This document shows positions 52,554 to 62,792 of a DNA stretch of 64,000 nt, one piece after another (position 1 is the first letter of the stretch; every line of letters begins with the position of its first letter). A program made the translations under genes and the position numbers. The notes beneath the pieces are model-generated. The model was not told where the DNA came from, ran no database searches, and saw only the letters and a program-made list of their open reading frames with translations. Source of the stretch: DASVHS01 sp036390755 (GTDB taxonomy: Bacteria; Acidobacteriota; Thermoanaerobaculia; Gp7-AA8); the NCBI GenBank assembly GCA_036390755.1, contig DASWBH010000037.1, positions 9,295 through 73,294 on the forward strand, in the 5' to 3' direction.

Positions 52554-53144
52554 ATGAAACTCAATCGGATGTGGATGCGCGCCGGCCTTGTCATCATGGT
52601 TGTCGTCGCGGCGGTTTCATGCAGCAGCGATTTCTCGCGGAACGCCGCTCCGGTCGAATTGATCGTGACAAACAGTCAGGACATTCAGCAGATCGATCTG
52701 AATGGCAACGGCGCGTCGGGAAATACGAACTGCGACAAGGACATCGGCACGATCAACATCCAGGGTCGCCTCCGCGACCTCGGCAACAACGTCGATCCGC
52801 GATTCCTCGATGTGCGCGTCACGCGCTTCCAGGTGTCGTACGTCCGCACCGACGGAGGCACCGCGGTGCCGGCACCATTCACCCGCTCGATCGACATCAT
52901 CGTACAGGCCGGCGGTTCGGCCAGTCTCTCGAAGTTTCTCATCCTGCAGAGCGACGCGCTGACGCAGGCGCCGTTCGTTTCACTTCTCCCGAACAACGGC
53001 GGGCGCGACCCGCAGACCGGACGGCCCGTCGTGCAGATGGACGTCGTCATCCAGTTGTTCGGCGAAACGCTGTCAGGAGTCAGCGTGAGCGGCTCCACCC
53101 GTTTTCCGCTCGACTTCTGCTTCCAGTGCGGCGGGTGCGCGTAG
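52554..53144 (+). CDS. lipoprotein downstream of pilQ
   Basis: A 196-residue lipoprotein with lipobox VAAVSC. The rest is a beta-rich domain (IGTINIQGRLRDLGNNVDPRFLDVRVTRFQVSYVRTDGG; SRSIDIIVQAGGSASLSKFLIL) ending in a Cys-rich tail (CFQCGGCA). No family recognised. ATG 52554 lies 8 bp behind GGGAGG. It is 38 bp after pilQ, so likely part of the pilus operon and possibly a secretin-associated envelope protein. Confidence 0.75.
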   Translation: MKLNRMWMRAGLVIMVVVAAVSCSSDFSRNAAPVELIVTNSQDIQQIDLNGNGASGNTNCDKDIGTINIQGRLRDLGNNVDPRFLDVRVTRFQVSYVRTDGGTAVPAPFTRSIDIIVQAGGSASLSKFLILQSDALTQAPFVSLLPNNGGRDPQTGRPVVQMDVVIQLFGETLSGVSVSGSTRFPLDFCFQCGGCA

Positions 53145-53199
53145 TCAGCAGGAGCTTGTGAGGTCGTAAGGGTGTGAGGAAGGCAGACGGGGGTTTGAA

Positions 53200-55254
53200 A
53201 TGAAGGTTCTCAGAGAGCGGAAATACCTCTTCGCGCTGCTCGCGCTGCTGGTCGTCTTCGCGGCGTGCAAAGGCGAGTCGCCGACCGCGCCGCCGGTCAC
53301 AAATCCGGGCGGCACGGGGACGTCGGGCGGCGGAACACCGCCGACCGGCGCGACGATCGTACTCACCGTGTCGAACGCGAACCCGCTCGTGAACTCGACG
53401 AGCATCATGACCGCAACCGTGACGCAGAATGGCAACCCGGTTCCGAACGGCACGGCCGTCGAGTTCAACACGACGCTCGGTACCTGGCAGGACACCGGCC
53501 TGTCGACGACGATTCGCACCACAACCAACGGCGTGGCGACGGCCTCGCTGACATCCGGCACCCCCGGCCCCGCTCAGATCACCGCCATTGTGAATAACGT
53601 CACCCAGCGCGCGACGGTCACGTTCCAGTCCGCGCCGGTCACGCCGCCGCCCGTGAACACGGTGCCGACGATCACCTCGATCACGCCGTCCACCGGGCCG
53701 CCGAGCGGCGGTCAGACCATCACCATCAACGGGACGAACTTCCGCACGCCGGTGCGCGTGCTTTTCGACTTCGGCAACGGCAACGTGCAGGACGCTCTCG
53801 TCGCGAGCGTGACTCCGACTCAAGTCACCGTCGTCACGCCCAAGGTGAACCTCGGCGCCGGCCAGACGCTCGACGCAATCGTTACGCTGATCAACGAGGC
53901 AGGGACCCCGGCCGAGGTGCGCGTGGCTGCGCCGACGCCATTCACATTCCGGCTCGCTCAGCTCACGCCGATCGTGAGCACGGTTTCTCCCGACTCCGGC
54001 CCGATCACGGGAGGAACGCGCATCACGATTTTCGGATCAGGATTCGAGTCGCCGGTGCAGGTCTCGTTCGCACCGGGTGGCTCCGCCGGCGCGAACGGCT
54101 GGAGTGCCATGCAGGTCCTCACCACGACCTTCAGTCAGATCCTCGCTGTCACTCCTGCCGCGCGCGACGTCACGCCGACCGGATCGGGAATACTCACCGG
54201 ACCGGTCGATCTGCGCATTCACAACATCAACTCCAACAAGGAAGTCATCGTCCCGAACGTCTTCCGCTACACCCCGGCGATGCAGATCACGGGCGCACGG
54301 CCGCTCACCGGCTCGGCGCTCGGCGGTACCGATGTCACGATCGACGGAATCGGATTCGATCCGCCGGTCGATGTGTTCATCGGCGGTGTCCTGGCGCAGC
54401 AGCTGCGCGTGTCGGGCACGCAGATCCTGGCGCGCACGAGTGCTCTCGCGGTTCCCTGCAGCAACACCTCTACGGCCATAACAGTCACGAATATCAACAA
54501 CGGCGAGACAGCGGCAGGCCCGGCGTTCAACGTCATCGGTGTGAATCCGATCATCACGAGCGTCCTGTCGTCGGGTCCGATCAACCCGGGAAGCTCGATC
54601 ACTGTCAACGTTCAGAACCCCGGCATCGGTCCGCTCGGGAGCGCCGTCATCCGCTTCTCGATCGGGAGCACCGTCGTGACGCCGACACCGAATCAGATCA
54701 CCGCGGGAACCGGTGTCCAGACGTTCACGCTCGTCGTGCCGACGACCGGCTTCACCTTCCCGCAGGTTACATGTACGACGCCGGGCGGCAACCCGGCCGG
54801 CAAGCAGCTCGGACCGGTGACCGTCGACCTGGTGTTCACGAACGCGACCACCGGCTGCACGAACACGCTGCCCAACGGAATCACGGTACAGCCGCCGGGA
54901 GCGAACCCCTGCCAGCTGTTGCCGACGCCTACTGTTTCAAATCCGGTCGGCTCGTGCGCGACGGTGAGTGCTGCGGTAAACGGTTCGAACACCACCACGG
55001 TGACTCTGTTCAATGCTGCCGATGCCGCACCGCTCGACGTTACGGGCGTTACGTCGTCGAATCCGATGTTCACCGTGAACCCGCAGACTGTCACCGGCAT
55101 CGCCGGCGGCGGCAGCGCTCCGTTTACGGTGACCTTCGCACCGCCCACGGGCACTGCGGTGAGCCCGCCGACGCAAAACACGACGCTAACGTTCACGACG
55201 AACGGAACGCCGTCGACGGTGCAGGCCTGCGTCACAGGCACCGTGACTCCGTAG
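53200..55254 (+). CDS. large lipoprotein with Big_1-like and multiple IPT/TIG domains
   Basis: A 684-residue surface lipoprotein (lipobox FAAC). An invasin-like Big_1 domain near the start (TIVLTVSNANPLVNSTSIMTATVTQNG) is followed by at least three IPT/TIG repeats (ITSITPSTGPPSGGQTITINGTNF; IVSTVSPDSGPITGGTRITIFGSGF; ITGARPLTGSALGGTDVTIDGIGF) and a final abnormal-spindle/HYDIN-like beta domain (FTVNPQTVTGIAGGGSAPFTVTFAPP). Such proteins serve as adhesins or carbohydrate-binding scaffolds. Being last in the pilus operon, it may be a pilus-linked surface factor. Confidence 0.85.
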   Translation: MKVLRERKYLFALLALLVVFAACKGESPTAPPVTNPGGTGTSGGGTPPTGATIVLTVSNANPLVNSTSIMTATVTQNGNPVPNGTAVEFNTTLGTWQDTGLSTTIRTTTNGVATASLTSGTPGPAQITAIVNNVTQRATVTFQSAPVTPPPVNTVPTITSITPSTGPPSGGQTITINGTNFRTPVRVLFDFGNGNVQDALVASVTPTQVTVVTPKVNLGAGQTLDAIVTLINEAGTPAEVRVAAPTPFTFRLAQLTPIVSTVSPDSGPITGGTRITIFGSGFESPVQVSFAPGGSAGANGWSAMQVLTTTFSQILAVTPAARDVTPTGSGILTGPVDLRIHNINSNKEVIVPNVFRYTPAMQITGARPLTGSALGGTDVTIDGIGFDPPVDVFIGGVLAQQLRVSGTQILARTSALAVPCSNTSTAITVTNINNGETAAGPAFNVIGVNPIITSVLSSGPINPGSSITVNVQNPGIGPLGSAVIRFSIGSTVVTPTPNQITAGTGVQTFTLVVPTTGFTFPQVTCTTPGGNPAGKQLGPVTVDLVFTNATTGCTNTLPNGITVQPPGANPCQLLPTPTVSNPVGSCATVSAAVNGSNTTTVTLFNAADAAPLDVTGVTSSNPMFTVNPQTVTGIAGGGSAPFTVTFAPPTGTAVSPPTQNTTLTFTTNGTPSTVQACVTGTVTP

Positions 55255-55281
55255 GGCGGGTCTTCCTTTGCTCCACCCTTG

Positions 55282-55309
55282 AACCGCCCCGAAATGGGGC
55301 GGTTCTTGT
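55282..55309 (+). terminator. rho-independent terminator of the pil operon
   Basis: AACCGCCCC (55282-55290), a 5-base loop and GGGGCGGTT (55296-55304) form a perfect 9-bp stem followed by CTTGT. It lies 27 bp after the IPT/TIG lipoprotein and ends the pilus cluster. Confidence 0.9.
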
Positions 55310-55344
55310 GTGGGGTGGCAGTTTCACGCAAGAATTCAACAAAG

Positions 55345-56595
55345 ATGGTTCAGGCGGCGACAAATCCGAAAATCGAGGAGTTGCGGTTCCGGCTCAAGTC
55401 GGACCCGAAGAGCCGCCTCTTTTACCCACTCGCGGAAGAGCTCAGGAAATTCGGCCAGGTCGAGGAAGCGGAAAACGTCCTGCACACCGGACTCGCGGTT
55501 CATCCCACCTATCTGTCTGCCTGGGTGAGCCTCGGCCGCGTGCTTCGCGACGAGAAGAAAAACACCGAAGCCGTCGAAGCGCTCAATAAAGCGATGCAGC
55601 TCGACCCGGCGAACGTCGTCGCGGCGCGGCTGCTCGCGGATGCGTATCTCGCGCTCGGCGAAAAGGTGGAAGCGATCAAGAAGTACAAGCTCGTCTACGC
55701 GCTGTTGCCGGCGGATGAAAATCTCGAGGCGACGATCGCGCGGCTCGATGCCGAGATCAACGCGGCGGCCGCCATTCCTGAACCGGAGCCGGTGATCGAG
55801 CCGCCGTCCGCCGCACCGGAACAGCCGGTGCTCCCGGCAGAACCCGAACCTTTTGCGCCGCCGGTGACTGCACCGCCTTTCGAGGCGCCGCGATTTCCTG
55901 CAGCGGACGAGCGAGTGTTCGACGAAACCGGTTCCTCGATTCTCAAGCGGCAGGAGTTCGCGATCGAGACGGGCGACGCGATCCCGATGCGCGCCGACCA
56001 CGCGGAGAGCCCGTTCGAAGAACCGGGTGTCGAGGAAGGCTACGGAACAGATGCCTTCGATATCGAGCAGCCCGTCGGGATGCACATCGCGAGCTCGCCA
56101 CTCTCGGCCGATCTCGCCGCGCCGCTGCCGTTCGAGCCGTTTGCGTTCGAGCCGCAGCCGCCTGAGAGCGTGACGCCTCCGGAACCCGACCAGCCGGCAG
56201 CCGTCGACGCAGCCGACGTATTCGAGCCGGCCGACACGGGATTGGCCGCAGGAATCGTGACCGAAGAATTCGCAGTCACGCCGGAGCTGCCGCCGCTCGA
56301 CGAAGCCGACTTCGCCCGAACCATCCGCATGGCCGATCTGTACGCAAGCGAAGGATTGATCGCCGAGGCGCGGGATATCTACGAGGATCTTCTGGCGCGC
56401 GATCCGAGGAACGAGTCCATTCGCGCGAAGCTCGAAGCGCTGAGCGCCGCTGCCGAATTCGCCGAGCCGGCCCAAGGCGCTCCATCTGAGGCGCCGCAGG
56501 CTGCATCGCCACCCGGACCGTCACGCAATCCGAAAGTCGAGAAGCTGGAGAGCTGGCTCGCCCGGGTCAAGCGAGGCGAGGTGGGGCGTGTTTAG
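55345..56595 (+). CDS. TPR protein with a Pro/Glu-rich central region
   Basis: A 416-residue protein with four TPR units at the N-terminus (SRLFYPLAEELRKFGQVEEAENVLHTGLAVHP; VSLGRVLRDEKKNTEAVEALNKAMQLDP; ARLLADAYLALGEKVEAIKKYKLV), a long acidic low-complexity middle, and a further TPR near the C-terminus (RMADLYASEGLIAEARDIYEDLLARDP). No signal peptide. It overlaps the roadblock gene by 8 bp, so the two are probably made together. Confidence 0.82.
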   Translation: MVQAATNPKIEELRFRLKSDPKSRLFYPLAEELRKFGQVEEAENVLHTGLAVHPTYLSAWVSLGRVLRDEKKNTEAVEALNKAMQLDPANVVAARLLADAYLALGEKVEAIKKYKLVYALLPADENLEATIARLDAEINAAAAIPEPEPVIEPPSAAPEQPVLPAEPEPFAPPVTAPPFEAPRFPAADERVFDETGSSILKRQEFAIETGDAIPMRADHAESPFEEPGVEEGYGTDAFDIEQPVGMHIASSPLSADLAAPLPFEPFAFEPQPPESVTPPEPDQPAAVDAADVFEPADTGLAAGIVTEEFAVTPELPPLDEADFARTIRMADLYASEGLIAEARDIYEDLLARDPRNESIRAKLEALSAAAEFAEPAQGAPSEAPQAASPPGPSRNPKVEKLESWLARVKRGEVGRV

Positions 56596-56941
56596 GGATG
56601 TTCTCGCCGGGATCAAGAACTCTGTCGACGGAGCGCTCGCAATCAGTCTGATCGGGCTCGACGGCATCGCCGTCGAGACGATCAACGACGGCCGCGTGCC
56701 GCTCGATGTCCTCGCCGCCGAGTTCGGCGGGTTCATCCGCTCCATCCGCCTGTCGAACACCGAGCTCAACACCGGGGAAGTGCTGCAGTTTTCGCTCACG
56801 ACCGAGAAATACATTACCTTCCTCTCTGCAGTGACGCCGGAGTACTTCATCCTCCTCGTGATGAGACCCGACGGTAATTACGGGCGGGCGCGGTTCGAGC
56901 TGGCGAAAGCGAAGCTCGCACTGCGCGACGAGCTCACATGA
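56588..56941 (+). CDS. roadblock/LC7-domain protein, MglB-like
   Basis: A 117-residue single-domain protein. The segment VDGALAISLIGLDGIAVETIND, SLTTEKYITFLSAVTPEYFILLVMRPD and the C-terminal ARFELAKAKLALRDEL match the roadblock/LC7 fold, which in bacteria forms MglB-type GAPs or binds GTPases and TPR partners. Start is GTG 56588. No Ras-like GTPase gene is adjacent, so the partner is open. Confidence 0.85.
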   Translation: MFRDVLAGIKNSVDGALAISLIGLDGIAVETINDGRVPLDVLAAEFGGFIRSIRLSNTELNTGEVLQFSLTTEKYITFLSAVTPEYFILLVMRPDGNYGRARFELAKAKLALRDELT

Positions 56942-56951
56942 GAGGCTTCAA

Positions 56952-57443
<492 letters not shown>

Positions 57444-57453
57444 GCCCTCTTCC

Positions 57454-58788
<1,335 letters not shown>

Positions 58789-58800
58789 ACTCGACTTCCG

Positions 58801-59337
58801 ATGAAGGTCTACATCGTCGGATTCATGTGCGCGGGGAAGACGACGATCGGCCGCGAGCTGTCGGCCCGCATCGCCGCGCCGTTCTTCGACCTCGACGATC
58901 TCGTCGAGGCGGCGGAGAAGATGAAGGTCAAAGACATCTTCGCCGCGCACGGCGAGGCGTATTTCCGGAAACGCGAGCGCGACATCCTCCGCTCCACGCG
59001 GCATCTCGAGCGCGCCGTGATCGCGACTGGCGGAGGCACGTTCACGTTCGACGATAATATCCAGTTCATCCAGTCGGAAGGTTTGTCGGTGTATCTGTCG
59101 GCACCGTATGCGCTGTTGCGCAGCCGCGTGGACGACAAGGCCGACCGCCCGCTGTTCCGCGACGACGTGGCCGCGCACGAGCTGTACTCGAATCGCATCC
59201 GCTACTACAAGATGTCCGACATCACGATCGAGATTCGCGAAGACGAGACGCCGTCGGAGATCGTCGAACGGCTGCTGCTCGAGCTGCCGAAGAGTTTTCT
59301 CGAAGCGGCGAAGAGCTCCGCGTGGAGGCGCACGTGA
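58801..59337 (+). CDS. aroK: shikimate kinase
   Basis: Phosphorylates shikimate in chorismate synthesis. The 178-residue protein has the Walker A GFMCAGKT (7-14), an FDLDDL substrate-binding Asp, a YFRKRERDIL segment, the ATGGGTF glycine loop and an RPLF lid segment. It follows accC by 12 bp. Function is assigned from motifs; other P-loop kinases with this pattern are possible. It overlaps the phosphoesterase by 4 bp. Confidence 0.85.
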   Translation: MKVYIVGFMCAGKTTIGRELSARIAAPFFDLDDLVEAAEKMKVKDIFAAHGEAYFRKRERDILRSTRHLERAVIATGGGTFTFDDNIQFIQSEGLSVYLSAPYALLRSRVDDKADRPLFRDDVAAHELYSNRIRYYKMSDITIEIREDETPSEIVERLLLELPKSFLEAAKSSAWRRT

Positions 59338-60074
59338 GAGCGCTCGTCCTCAGCGACATTCACGGCAATCTCGAGGCGCTCCGTGCGGTCATGAGCCGTG
59401 TGCGCCGCAAGAAATTCGACCAGATCGTCTGCCTCGGCGACTTCGTCGGCTACGGTGCGCATCCGAATCAGGTGATCGATATGATGCGCGAACAGCCCGG
59501 GACGAAGTTGTACGTCCGCGGCAATCACGATCGCGTTGCTGCAGGACTGGAAGAGGGCCAAGGCTTCAACGCCGAGGCGCGCGAAGCGGCAGTGTGGACG
59601 CGCGGAAAGCTGAGCGCCCGGAACCGCCGCTTCCTCGAGAACCTGCCCGTCGGGCCGGTGCCGTTCGAGAACGTCCTGATCTGCCACGGCTCGCCGTATC
59701 ACGAGGACGAGTACGTCTTCACCGAACGTCACGCCGCGCAGGTGCTCTCGGAATTCGAAGCCCGATTCGTGCTGCATGGCCACACACATCTCGCCTCGAT
59801 GTTCTGGTTCGACGGCGACGATCGCCTCGGCGGGACGCTCGTCCCGACAGCGGAGACGTTCCGACTCGACCCCGCGATGCAGTATCTGATCAACCCCGGA
59901 TCGGTCGGTCAGCCCCGCGACCGGAATCCCGAGGCGTCGTTCGTGATTTTCGACTCCGAGCGCCTGACCGCGCAGTTCTTCCGCGTCCCGTACAACTACG
60001 AGAAGACGCAGAAGGCGATTCTGAAGGCAGGTCTGCCGCGCGTCCTTGCCGACCGGCTGGCGTTCGGTACTTGA
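59334..60074 (+). CDS. metallophosphoesterase, YfcE/Ap4A-hydrolase-like
   Basis: A 246-residue calcineurin-fold phosphoesterase: LVLSDIHGNLEAL, LGDFVGYG, RGNHDR, CHGSPYHEDE and LHGHTHLASM supply the metal ligands in order. INPGSVGQPRD is a typical family element. Substrate unknown. The GTG at 59334 overlaps the shikimate kinase stop by 4 bp; a GTG at 59322 would add four residues. Confidence 0.88.
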   Translation: MRALVLSDIHGNLEALRAVMSRVRRKKFDQIVCLGDFVGYGAHPNQVIDMMREQPGTKLYVRGNHDRVAAGLEEGQGFNAEAREAAVWTRGKLSARNRRFLENLPVGPVPFENVLICHGSPYHEDEYVFTERHAAQVLSEFEARFVLHGHTHLASMFWFDGDDRLGGTLVPTAETFRLDPAMQYLINPGSVGQPRDRNPEASFVIFDSERLTAQFFRVPYNYEKTQKAILKAGLPRVLADRLAFGT

Positions 60075-60077
60075 CCG

Positions 60078-60121
60078 GGTAACAGGTGACCGGTAACGAT
60101 CTGGCTTTGTTACCTGTTACC
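60078..60121. terminator. GGTAACAGGTAAC word-dyad
   Basis: GGTAACAGGTGAC (60078-60090) pairs with GTTACCTGTTACC (60109-60121), 12 of 13 positions. It lies 3 bp after the phosphoesterase gene. It shares its word with the dyad at 39842-39895 and probably ends the accBC transcript. Confidence 0.75.
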
Positions 60122-60270
60122 GATGTGGCCACATGCGAGGACGGAGAATCCTCCAGAGTGGACATCCGCTGACAGCCGGTTCCCGTAAGTCACTGAATCT
60201 CCAGCCCCAACGCTCATCCATACGTGGCACATGCACCGCACTCCCAGAAGGCGTTGCAGATGAGGGCTTT

Positions 60271-62472
60271 ATGAGAAAAACCGCTGCTCTGACCTTTCTC
60301 CTGGCCGTTGCGGTCGCGCTGCCGCTGTCCGCGCGCGGCCGGAACGAGTCGTACATCTCCTACGACGACGGCGGCACGATCGTCCGCCAGGCGGGCGATA
60401 ACCGCGAGATCGATGCGCGCGTCAATCTGCCGGTCTTCCCGGGCGATGAAGTGATCACGAACCGCCGCGGCCGCGCCGAAGTGCGGCTCGCTGACGGCAA
60501 TGTGATCGGAATCGATCGCGCCACCGCGCTGCACGTGCAGTCGGTCCTCGACAGCTACGACGCAGACTCGAACGACACGATCATCGAACTGCGCTACGGC
60601 AAGGTCGCCGTGTTCCGCACGAACGACGCACGCGAGTCGCTGCGCCTCGATACGGCGAATGCAAGTTACTTCGCGGGCGAAGAAGCGGTCTTCTCCGTCG
60701 AAGACGACTCGCACGGTCGCGACAAACTGCAGGTCTTCGACGGCACGATCGAAGTTCGTACGCCGACGCGCACGGCGCGCGTGCGGTCCGGCGAATCGGC
60801 CGACATCGACGATCGCGGCCTCTACAACCTGGCCAGCGGTGAACAGGATTCGGCCGACGACTTCGAGCGCTGGTTCCTGAAGCGCACTGACCACTATGGC
60901 AATTCGAACAGCCGGTATCTCGACCGCTCGCTTGCGTACTCCGATGAAGATCTCGCGCAGCACGGCACGTGGACGATGATCAACGGCTACGGGTGGGGAT
61001 GGCGTCCCTATGTCTCCGCGGGTTGGCGTCCGTATTTCTACGGCAGCTGGGTCACCGGGCCGTACGGATCGATGACATGGGTTTCGTACGAGCCGTGGGG
61101 CTGGGTGCCGTATCACTACGGCCGCTGGGCGTTCGATCCGGTCAACGGCTGGTTCTGGCTGCCCGGTGCGTCGTACGCGCCGGCGTGGGTGTACTGGTGG
61201 TACACGCCGGGATGCATCGGCTGGGCACCGGCCGGCTGGTACGACTGCTATCGCCCGTACTACAACTGGGCGTGGCAACCGTACCGCGGCGGACTCGATT
61301 TCGGATTCGGATTCTTCGGCCGGGTGCGCGTGAATGAAGTCGACCTGCGGCCGTGGACGTTCCTCGATGCGAACACGATCTTCTCGAACCGCGTAGATCG
61401 CGCTGCGCTCGCGACCGACGTCGTCCGCGCGCGGCTCGTCCGGATGCCCGGTGGCTACGGCACGATCTCCGGTATGCCGGCGCGATTCAGCCGCGCCGAG
61501 CTCCGCGATCCTTCCGGTGCCGTGAACAACCTTTATCGCCGCGGGCTCATGGGCGGCGGTCAGGCTCCGCGCGAAGGCGCGACCGGATCCGTGATTCCGG
61601 CCACTGACCTGACTCCGTTCTTCCGACGCGACGCGGAGCTGCCCGGCATGATCCGCGACCGCATCGTTCGCACTCGCCCGGTCGACGGAGTCGTCGGTGC
61701 GTTCCGCGGAAGCGCCGGCGGCGTCGCGCCGATCGGCAGCGGCAGCATTGCCCCGATCGGCAGCGGAAGCGTCGCACCGATCGGCGGCGGCAGTGTGGCC
61801 CCGACGACCGGCAACGTGCCCGGTGCCCCGGCCACCGGTGACGGACGCATTCGTCGCGGCGGCGGTAGCCCGGCGGCGCCTTCGCCGTCCGACAGCGGCG
61901 CCTCGCGCGACAGCGGCGGCCGGATTCATCGGGGTGGCGGTGAGAAGCCAACCCCGCCGTCCGACGGCGGTCATATCAACCGCGGCAGCGGCGACAACAG
62001 CGGATCGACGAGCCGTGACTCCGGCAGCCGGGCGACGAACCCGAGCTGGCGCAACCACATGCGCACGACACCTGTCGATCCACAGCCGGGCGACCAGGCC
62101 GCCCCCGCACCTGCGCCGGTACCGCGGAACGAAGGCAGCAACTGGCGCGGTCGCGTCGTCCGCGAGCCGGAGCCGGGTGCTGACGCGCCGGCGCCTCCGC
62201 GCGTCGAGCGCTCCAACCCGAGCGAGCCGAGGGGCAGCGACGTGCCGCGCCGGGTGATCGACGGGATCGGCGGTACGCGCATCCGCACCGAAGGCGACCG
62301 GCCGTCGAGCCGCGACTCCGCTCCTCCGCCGCGCCCGGCGGAAAGCCGTCCGGCGCGGGACTCCGGATCGCAGCGCCACGAGGGCAGCAGCGGCGGCCAC
62401 GAGCGCTCCGCATCGCACGGCGACGGCGGACATTCGTCGTCGAGCGGCGACAAAGCCGCCAAGAAGAACTGA
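60271..62472 (+). CDS. FecR-like/DUF6600 secreted protein with a disordered tail
   Basis: A 733-residue exported protein from ATG 60271 (signal peptide MRKTAALTFLLAVAVALPLSA). A FecR-like beta domain occupies residues about 35-190 (VFPGDEVITNRRGRAEVRLADGNVIGID; LQVFDGTIEVRTPTRTARVRSGESADI). A Trp/Tyr/Gly-rich stretch of DUF6600 type follows (WGWRPYVSAGWRPYFYGSWV; EPWGWVPYHYGRWAFDPVNGW; GWAPAGWYDCYRPYYNW). The C-terminal 270 residues are disordered Gly/Ser/Pro/Arg repeats. Envelope or matrix role inferred. Bases upstream of 60271 are open but unlike the family. Confidence 0.82.
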   Translation: MRKTAALTFLLAVAVALPLSARGRNESYISYDDGGTIVRQAGDNREIDARVNLPVFPGDEVITNRRGRAEVRLADGNVIGIDRATALHVQSVLDSYDADSNDTIIELRYGKVAVFRTNDARESLRLDTANASYFAGEEAVFSVEDDSHGRDKLQVFDGTIEVRTPTRTARVRSGESADIDDRGLYNLASGEQDSADDFERWFLKRTDHYGNSNSRYLDRSLAYSDEDLAQHGTWTMINGYGWGWRPYVSAGWRPYFYGSWVTGPYGSMTWVSYEPWGWVPYHYGRWAFDPVNGWFWLPGASYAPAWVYWWYTPGCIGWAPAGWYDCYRPYYNWAWQPYRGGLDFGFGFFGRVRVNEVDLRPWTFLDANTIFSNRVDRAALATDVVRARLVRMPGGYGTISGMPARFSRAELRDPSGAVNNLYRRGLMGGGQAPREGATGSVIPATDLTPFFRRDAELPGMIRDRIVRTRPVDGVVGAFRGSAGGVAPIGSGSIAPIGSGSVAPIGGGSVAPTTGNVPGAPATGDGRIRRGGGSPAAPSPSDSGASRDSGGRIHRGGGEKPTPPSDGGHINRGSGDNSGSTSRDSGSRATNPSWRNHMRTTPVDPQPGDQAAPAPAPVPRNEGSNWRGRVVREPEPGADAPAPPRVERSNPSEPRGSDVPRRVIDGIGGTRIRTEGDRPSSRDSAPPPRPAESRPARDSGSQRHEGSSGGHERSASHGDGGHSSSSGDKAAKKN
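61726..61797 (+). repeat. three tandem 24-bp units inside the DUF6600 gene
   Basis: Units at 61726-61749, 61750-61773 and 61774-61797 encode APIGSGSI, APIGSGSV and APIGGGSV. This lies in the disordered tail and is a candidate for length variation between strains. Confidence 0.9.
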
Positions 62473-62497
62473 TTTTTTCTCACCCGCTGTGACGAAT

Positions 62498-62526
62498 GAG
62501 CCTCCAATCGGAGGCTCTTTCGTTTT
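62498..62526 (+). terminator. rho-independent terminator after the DUF6600 gene
   Basis: GAGCCTCC (62498-62505), loop AATC, GGAGGCTC (62510-62517), then TTTCGTTTT. A perfect 8-bp stem followed by a T-rich tract, 25 bp after the stop. Confidence 0.93.
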
Positions 62527-62549
62527 GAATGAGTCATAATTTTTTTTGA

Positions 62550-62792
62550 ATGTCAGTTCCGCTCTTCTTTGCGCTCTACTGCCTCGAGGCGGGACTCTTC
62601 TTCACCGTCGTCCCGTGGACCCGCATCTGGACGCTGAACCCGCTGCTGCACAATCACATCGCCATCGGCATGTGGGCCGATAATCCGTACGTGCGCGGTT
62701 TCGTGTCGGGAGTCGGCGTGATCCACATCCTCATCGGCGTGAAAGACATCGTCGTGATCACGCGACGGCGGCGCGGAGGTCTGCCCGAATGA
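62550..62792 (+). CDS. small membrane protein, two helices
   Basis: An 80-residue integral membrane protein with hydrophobic segments near residues 3-22 (PLFFALYCLEAGLFFTVVPW) and 47-69 (VRGFVSGVGVIHILIGVKDIVVI) and a basic C-terminus. No family recognised. Its stop overlaps the MscS gene start by 4 bp (ATGA), so it may be an accessory subunit of that channel. Confidence 0.7.
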   Translation: MSVPLFFALYCLEAGLFFTVVPWTRIWTLNPLLHNHIAIGMWADNPYVRGFVSGVGVIHILIGVKDIVVITRRRRGGLPE

